24,150 bases of DNA from CAZYLZ01 sp964648335 (lineage in GTDB: Bacteria > Patescibacteriota > Minisyncoccia > Phycocordibacterales > UBA2100): positions 1-24,150 of the forward strand of contig CAZYLZ010000015.1 in assembly GCA_964648335.1 (NCBI GenBank). Direction: 5' to 3'. A model generated the notes under the pieces. The model saw nothing but the letters and a program-made list of their open reading frames with translations, was not told the origin of the DNA and did not search any database. Made by a program: the position numbers and the translations under genes. How positions within the stretch are numbered: the first letter of the stretch is position 1; each line of letters begins with the position of its first letter. Below are positions 19,028 through 24,150 of the stretch, piece by piece.

Positions 19028-22000
19028 TTAGTACCCGCGGATCGACTTGCCTGGCCACTTTACGTACAGGGCAGGAATGAGTGCGAGTGTGATCACGGTC
19101 GAGAACGCAAGGCCGAACATAAGTGCGACCGAGAGCGGTATCCAGATAGCAGCGGCGAACAGAAGCGGCACGGCTCCCAAGATGGTTGCAGTCGCGGTAA
19201 GCAAGATCGGGCGTACGCGCTCGACGGCCGCTTCGATCACCGCTTCCTTAAGCTCTTTCTCGCTGGTTGTGCGGACACGGTTGATGGTGTCCACCATCAC
19301 GATCGTATGATTGACGATAACGCCCGAGAGCGCGATGAAGCCCATGATAGAGGGGAACGAAAGCGGCTTTCCGACGATGAGGAGTCCGCCCAAGACACCA
19401 ATGAGCGACAAGGGAACAGTAAGGAGCACGTAGAACGCGTGCCTGAACGAGTTGAACTCGAGCACGAGGATGGCAAAGATGGCGAGCATGCCGATGATGA
19501 GTGCTACACCTAGGTCGGTAAACGACTGGTTGATATCTTCGTTCTCGCCGCCGAGCGTCATGGTGATTCCTTCAGGGATGACGAGTTCGGTTTTGGCGCG
19601 TTTTACGAACTCGTTGCCAACGATCGTAGCGTTGCCTCCCTCGGTCAAGTTGCTTGATGCCGTCACGATTCGATCGCCTGCTTTATGGCTTATTGCAGCG
19701 CGACTTTGTTCGGCACTGAGTGTCGCAAACGTGCCCAAAGCGACGTTGCCCTTCTGGGTCGAAACCGGGGTGGTAAGGACATTGCTCGGGTCGGTCTGGT
19801 TTGCCGAGTCGGGGTTCGCACTCGTCTCGTTGAAGGCGATCTGCGTGACCACATCGACGTCTTCGTCTGCTTGGCGCAAAGTCGTGGCTGTCGATCCATA
19901 CAAGGACGAACGCACGGCAAATGCGGCAGATTGCGCAGTGACGCCGTTTGCAGCAGCTTGGCCGCGGTCGATCGTTATCGCGAACTGGGTTCCGTTGGTC
20001 TTGGTACTGGTCGTGACACCGGTCGTTCCCGGTATGGTCTGCAAGATGCGTGCCGACTGTTCGGCGAGCTTCTCGAGCGCAACCAGATCCGATCCCTTAA
20101 AGGTAACGACGACCGGGGTGCCGGTAGGAGGACCGCCAGAGAGCTGTCCTACCGAAACATGTGAAGAGTGTATCTCAGAGAATGAGGCGCGCAGACGCTC
20201 CGCGACGACCGTGCTCTTGTCGGTGCGGTCTTTCCTGAGGTCGATGAACATGTTAGCGAGCTTGGTGTCCACCTGCGCACCGTTCTGCCCGTCAAACTCG
20301 TTCGACTGACCGATAGTAGTCACAAACGACTCAATGGCAGGTTCTGCATACAGGATCTCTTCGATCTTGCGAGACTCGAGGTCGGTCTGTGCCAACGTCG
20401 ATCCCTGCGGCATCTCAATCTCGACGAAAATGTTGTCGGAGTTGTCATCCTCGAAGAAGACCGTCTGAATAGCGCCGATAGCCGGGAGCGACAATGCGCC
20501 TATGAGCATAAAGCCCAGCACCGTAAGTAGGATCGGAGCCGCATTCTTGCCTTCCAAGAACTGCGTAAGGTATGCGCGGTACCAGTTGCGTACGCGCTCG
20601 ACAAGCCGGTCGCGGAAGCTCTCGCCGCTTTGCGCCGCCTTTTTAGCAAACGGAGCCGCGATAAGCGGGATAAAACCCAACGAGACGATGAGCGACGCTA
20701 TAAGTATGCCGATCACGGTAAACGGGATCGAGCGGATGAACTGGCCGATGATGCCCGAGAGGGAGAAGAGCGGCGCAAACACCGCCACGGTCGTCATGAT
20801 GCCGGCAGTGAGTGGGCGATAGTACTCTTGCAGTGCCTTCTGTGCAGCCTTGATGCCTGCATCCGGGTCGTTCAGATCTTGCTCTTTTATGCGCACATTG
20901 ATACCGTCGACGATCACTACGGCGGTGTCGACGATGATGCCGATAGTAAGCACCAAGGAGAAGAGCGATACAACGTTGAGCGAGTTTCCCGAGTATTTCA
21001 TGATGGCAAAAGTTGCCAAAAGCGAGATAGGGATCGACGATCCTGCTATGAGTGCTTCGCGCCATCCGATAGTAAACGCGAGCAACAGGACTACGAGCAA
21101 TGTTGCAATGAGTCCGCTGCGCGTAAGTTCGGAGAGGTTGTCGAATATGTCGGTCGCCATATCGAAGGTAACCTTTGCATTAGCATTTTCGAGGATCCCT
21201 CCTTCAGCTTCGAGGGAGGCGAGCTTGGCGTTGACCGCTTTGCTTACATCGGTGATATTCGACCCCCGTGCCTTGAATACCGAGAGCGACAGGGATGGTT
21301 CGCTCGGAGCACCGTCAAAGCTTGATCGCGAAATCGTGGTAGCTGGTGCATAGCCGTCGACGACGTCAGCGACGTCGCTCACGTATACGACAGAGCCTGT
21401 AGGTGTCGGGATGGGGGTGTTCTTGATGTCATCGGCCGATAGGAGGTCGCCAGCGAACCGCATCGGGTAGCTGACGCCATTCACTTTTACGGTACCAGCC
21501 GGAATGGTCGAATTTTGGGCACCGATGGCCTGAGCAACTGATGCCGCAGATAAACCATACTGCGCGAGCGCATTTTTCTTAAGCAAGACGCGTACCTGTT
21601 TGTCGCGCAATCCTCCGACCGAGACCGATGAGACTCCTCTTACCGATTCGAGCTGCTTCTGCACGTCCTTGCCTAAGGTAAAGAGCGCGGGTTCCGGCAG
21701 ATTAGCCGATATAGAAATGGTCGAGACGGGCTGCGATGCGAAGTCGATCTGGATCACCTGCGGGTCCTTTGCGTCTGTAGGAAGCTTGGTCTTGGCTGTC
21801 TGCACCTGATCGCGGAGCTTCTGGATTGATTCTTGGAGGTCAGCCGAGGCATCAAACTGCACCGTAATCGACGAAACAGATTCGCGACTGGTTGAGGTAA
21901 GTGTGTCGACGTGCTCGAGATTGCTCTTGAGCGGGCGCTCGAGAACGTTGGTTACCAATGTCTCTACCTCGGCAGCCGACGCGCCTGGCATCGTGGTAAT

Positions 22001-22144
22001 CACGACGGCGATCGGGATCGTCACCTCGGGTGATGATTCCTTAGGGATTGTTGCAAGCGAAATGAAGCCCGCAAGCACCACGCCGATCATGACAAGGGCC
22101 GTGAATTGGCGATGCGTAAGAAAGAAGTTCCAGATTCGGTACAT
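19028..22144 (-). CDS. RND-family efflux transporter, inner-membrane pump
   Basis: At 1038 aa it has the full RND length and layout: TM1 (residues 12-33), a large first extracytoplasmic domain (PKESSPEVTIP, VTTMPGASAAEVE), a TM2-TM6 block (about 342-500), a second large domain, and a TM8-TM12 block at the end. The proton-relay site in TM4 reads IGIIVDTAVVIVDGIN, with a single Asp (D406) where AcrB has two. TM10 reads SGVIVNHTIVMVD, with Asn and no AcrB-type Lys. It should drive drug or lipid export by proton flow. The adaptor lies upstream, 36 bp away, in one operon. No outer-membrane channel gene is in the window, as expected if the cell has a single membrane. Confidence 0.95.
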   Translation of the reverse strand: MYRIWNFFLTHRQFTALVMIGVVLAGFISLATIPKESSPEVTIPIAVVITTMPGASAAEVETLVTNVLERPLKSNLEHVDTLTSTSRESVSSITVQFDASADLQESIQKLRDQVQTAKTKLPTDAKDPQVIQIDFASQPVSTISISANLPEPALFTLGKDVQKQLESVRGVSSVSVGGLRDKQVRVLLKKNALAQYGLSAASVAQAIGAQNSTIPAGTVKVNGVSYPMRFAGDLLSADDIKNTPIPTPTGSVVYVSDVADVVDGYAPATTISRSSFDGAPSEPSLSLSVFKARGSNITDVSKAVNAKLASLEAEGGILENANAKVTFDMATDIFDNLSELTRSGLIATLLVVLLLAFTIGWREALIAGSSIPISLLATFAIMKYSGNSLNVVSLFSLVLTIGIIVDTAVVIVDGINVRIKEQDLNDPDAGIKAAQKALQEYYRPLTAGIMTTVAVFAPLFSLSGIIGQFIRSIPFTVIGILIASLIVSLGFIPLIAAPFAKKAAQSGESFRDRLVERVRNWYRAYLTQFLEGKNAAPILLTVLGFMLIGALSLPAIGAIQTVFFEDDNSDNIFVEIEMPQGSTLAQTDLESRKIEEILYAEPAIESFVTTIGQSNEFDGQNGAQVDTKLANMFIDLRKDRTDKSTVVAERLRASFSEIHSSHVSVGQLSGGPPTGTPVVVTFKGSDLVALEKLAEQSARILQTIPGTTGVTTSTKTNGTQFAITIDRGQAAANGVTAQSAAFAVRSSLYGSTATTLRQADEDVDVVTQIAFNETSANPDSANQTDPSNVLTTPVSTQKGNVALGTFATLSAEQSRAAISHKAGDRIVTASSNLTEGGNATIVGNEFVKRAKTELVIPEGITMTLGGENEDINQSFTDLGVALIIGMLAIFAILVLEFNSFRHAFYVLLTVPLSLIGVLGGLLIVGKPLSFPSIMGFIALSGVIVNHTIVMVDTINRVRTTSEKELKEAVIEAAVERVRPILLTATATILGAVPLLFAAAIWIPLSVALMFGLAFSTVITLALIPALYVKWPGKSIRGY

Positions 22145-22180
22145 AGAGGTATCAGGTGGAGTCTAAAGTAATGGAACGTG

Positions 22181-23767
22181 CTATTTGGTTACCGACACGA
22201 CATCGCCTTCGGAAAGTCCGCGCGCGTCCGTGACAATCATCATCTGTGGGGTCACTCCTTTGGTTATGACGATGTCCTGGCCAACAATCTCGCCAACCGT
22301 TATCGTGTGCGCAACCAAGGTTGTCGAAGATACAGTAAAGACGAAAGCACCTTCGCTCGTGAGCTTGATCGCTGCAACTGGGATGGCGATGGTCTTCTTT
22401 ACGGCAGCCGCGTCTGTGTCCTGGGAGACCGCTATCGAGACGGTCGAGCCGTTGGCGAGCTCAGTTTCCGAAGCAGTATCGGTAAGTGCGACGTGCATCT
22501 CGATGCCACCGCGTGCCTGGTCGACGCCGGGAGCCACCGAGGTGACAACGCCTTCGTACTGGTCGTTCACGAGAGCCATCTCACCCACAACTGCGCGTGC
22601 GCGATCGGTTGGAGCGATGTACGCGATGATCTCGAGTGCCTGTGGGTTCTCGACGGCACCCACCATTTCGTTGGGCGATACAAAGTCGCCAGAGCGGAGC
22701 GAAAAGCTCGCCAAGGTTCCCGAGATAGGGCTCATGACGAGCGTGTTGTTGTACTGTGCGAGCGCTGCTGCATATCCTGCTTGTGCATCCTCGAGCTGCG
22801 CTTGCACGACAGCTATATCTTCGGCCTGCGCCCCGATGACGCCGAGCTCTTGGTTCTTCTTGGCAATCTCGAGCGCAGCGGTAGCACCAGAAAGAGCACT
22901 CTGCGCACCAATGACGGCAGCGCGTGCACCCTGCGCCTGCGCCGTGTATCCGGCGATAGTGGCTGCGGTGAGAGTGGTCGAGGGCAATGTCTTGTTGAGT
23001 GCCGAGAGAACATCGTCGAGATAGCTGCGAACCTGAGTAAGTTCGTTGTTGGTGGCGTTCATGACGGCAAGATCGGCCGTGATTGGGGACTGCTCGAGCT
23101 TCTCGTACTTGGCGAGGATACTCTGGAGAGCCATGCGACCACTGCCGACTTTGACAGCTACCGAGTAGTCGGATGTAGGGAAGGTGTACTGAGGGTTAAT
23201 CCCGCGCGGATCGGTGAGAAATGCGTCGGTGCCGTGCATCGTCGCACTATCTGCCGCACCAAATGCGGTCGCGAGCGCAGACTTCGCTGCATCCTCCGCG
23301 CTTTTTACATTTGCGCTCAATATTGCAAGCTGCTCGTTGCGGGTTCCTTTCTGGATCTTGTCGAGCGCCGCCTGAGCCGAGTTTACGCGCGCCCGAGCCG
23401 ATGCGAGTGCTGCGCTCTCCGCGGCATTCTCCAAGGTGGCCAGAGTCTCGCCAGCGCTTACGTATGCTCCCGCTTTTGCATACGCAGCTGTTACCGCACC
23501 GCCTTTCTTGGTGTGAAGTTCCGCATGATTTACCGATGTGACGGTACCGACGGCATGCAAGGGTGCGCTGCTCTGGGAAAGCGACGCCACTGAAGCCACG
23601 GAAACGGTGCGCGCATCGGGGCCTGCGACGGCTCCGGCCTTAGGTGCCGTGACGACACGGAAAAACGCGAAGAATGCAAAGATGGCAACTACAATGGTAA
23701 GGAGGAGCCAGGTGCGGTTGCCGAGAATGGTGTCTTTGATCGTGCGGGGTGCGGGTAAATACTGCAT
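22181..23767 (-). CDS. Periplasmic-adaptor (HlyD/MFP)-type subunit of the RND pump
   Basis: The 528-aa product starts MQYLPAPRTIKDTILGNR and has one N-terminal TM anchor (about 19-41). A split barrel-sandwich (lipoyl-like) follows: first half LHTKKGGAVTAAYAKAGAYVSAGETLATLE, second half MSPISGTLASFSLRSGDFVSP, separated by a very long Ala-rich coiled-coil hairpin with an insert (about residues 115-345). Then come beta-barrel and membrane-proximal domains ending VTPQMMIVTDARGLSEGDVV. It is longer than typical AcrA-like adaptors (about 380-400), mainly through the coiled-coil region. It is the first gene of the two-gene operon, behind a good promoter and a 20-nt leader without a clear Shine-Dalgarno. 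Confidence 0.92.
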   Translation of the reverse strand: MQYLPAPRTIKDTILGNRTWLLLTIVVAIFAFFAFFRVVTAPKAGAVAGPDARTVSVASVASLSQSSAPLHAVGTVTSVNHAELHTKKGGAVTAAYAKAGAYVSAGETLATLENAAESAALASARARVNSAQAALDKIQKGTRNEQLAILSANVKSAEDAAKSALATAFGAADSATMHGTDAFLTDPRGINPQYTFPTSDYSVAVKVGSGRMALQSILAKYEKLEQSPITADLAVMNATNNELTQVRSYLDDVLSALNKTLPSTTLTAATIAGYTAQAQGARAAVIGAQSALSGATAALEIAKKNQELGVIGAQAEDIAVVQAQLEDAQAGYAAALAQYNNTLVMSPISGTLASFSLRSGDFVSPNEMVGAVENPQALEIIAYIAPTDRARAVVGEMALVNDQYEGVVTSVAPGVDQARGGIEMHVALTDTASETELANGSTVSIAVSQDTDAAAVKKTIAIPVAAIKLTSEGAFVFTVSSTTLVAHTITVGEIVGQDIVITKGVTPQMMIVTDARGLSEGDVVSVTK

Positions 23768-23794
23768 AAGTTGGTGCTTTTTATAAGTGGGCGG

Positions 23795-23823
23795 ATTTTA
23801 GCACGTTTAGGGCATTGCGTCAA
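23795..23823 (-). promoter_or_regulatory. Promoter of the efflux operon
   Basis: On the minus strand TTGACG (23823-23818), exact 17-base spacer, TAAAAT (23800-23795), preceded by TGC. The start would be near 23788. Confidence 0.75.
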
Positions 23824-23879
23824 ATACCGTCTTGTGGTCTATCCATGGCCCATTGCATGGGTATTTAGGGTATTTACCT

Positions 23880-23940
23880 TCCACTCTTACCAAGAGGGTT
23901 TGAAACTTTGACGCTTAGTTTCAAAAGGGGGAGTTGGTTC
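23880..23940 (+). repeat. Palindromic repeat A, left-half copy A4
   Basis: Contains actcttaccaagaggg, tttgaaact-ttgacgctt-agtttcaaa and gggagttggtt, the same parts and order as A1's left half. The gap 23768-24150 holds the efflux promoter, this repeat and repeat B3; nothing else is recognisable after 24092. Confidence 0.7.
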
Positions 23941-23994
23941 AAAACATAGGCATCGCACGCCTTGCCCGGCAAGTGCTTTAAGTCTTTTCTTTTC

Positions 23995-24091
23995 GCTGCT
24001 GTACTTTAAAACGGTCGCTATCTGCGCTTACTAGCGCAGCGCTTCGACTCGCGTCGTCACGCTCCGTATACCGTTTTAAAGCACAAGCAGC
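23995..24091 (-). repeat. Palindromic repeat B, copy B3
   Basis: 97 bp, the reverse complement of B2 with about ten differences. Read in the B2 direction, the hairpins are gcgT-gacg-Acgc and CTGCGCT-agta-AGCGCAG; the changes from B2 fall on both sides of each stem and keep the pairing. Confidence 0.85.
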
Positions 24092-24150
24092 CGGGGGTTA
24101 GGGAAAACAGCCTCACAGATTCCGGATACTTCTTCAGCTCAGGTGGCATG

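Noticed and set aside
22178..23593. 471-aa plus-strand ORF
   Set aside because: It is the antisense shadow of the adaptor gene, with Cys/Arg/His-rich composition and no recognisable domain.
1..24150. Alternative genetic code (TGA as Gly or Trp)
   Set aside because: Several genes end naturally at TGA followed by terminators, and no in-frame TGA is needed to complete any known protein.

Overview
The window looks like a chromosomal segment of a Candidate Phyla Radiation (Patescibacteria, Parcubacteria/Kaiserbacteria-like) bacterium. The reasons are very compact F1Fo subunits (delta 117 aa, epsilon 83 aa), several small orphan membrane proteins, CPR-style secreted proteins with 3D and Ig-like domains, an RNHCP-type zinc protein, and many start codons placed 6-7 bases after a -10 box (leaderless mRNAs). 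TGA is used as a normal stop, which argues against the code-4/25 CPR lineages. The lineage is inferred from gene content, not from a marker phylogeny.

Layout. 1-574: the 5' part of an orphan membrane gene (minus), a short intergenic stretch with a copy of the tRNA-Glu 3' end, and tRNA-Glu(CUC) (minus). 660-3125: a Nudix hydrolase, an SppA-type membrane peptidase and a beta-lactamase-fold serine hydrolase with a one-base frameshift in a 7-G run. 3142-4164: an HD hydrolase (minus) and a divergent regulatory region. 4165-5330: a secreted 3D-domain protein, convergent with an orphan membrane protein. 5457-14442: the ATP synthase cluster atpB-[two ncRNAs]-atpE-F-H-A-[orf131]-G-[orf95]-D-C. 14450-16716: a large secreted DPBB/Ig protein overlapping an RNHCP protein. 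16740-18927: three paralogous small membrane proteins separated by palindromic repeats. 19028-23767 (minus): an RND pump and its adaptor, in one operon behind a good promoter. 23768-24150: a promoter and more repeats.

The two most notable things are both in the ATP synthase region. First, between atpB and atpE lie two tandem, homologous structured RNAs (about 205 and 269 nt). Each has its own promoter and intrinsic terminator, and they share at least five helices with compensatory base changes. I do not recognise the family. Second, a perfect 1132-bp tandem duplication runs from inside atpG to inside atpD. It leaves both genes intact and creates an in-frame chimeric ORF (AtpD 1-65 fused to AtpG 108-305) plus a second copy of a small membrane ORF and of the atpD promoter. 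It is either a very young duplication with 7-bp microhomology or an assembly artefact.

Two families of palindromic intergenic repeats (called A and B here) recur in three gene gaps. Family B (97-99 bp, three copies) shows covariation in its internal hairpins, as expected for an element maintained as a folded structure.
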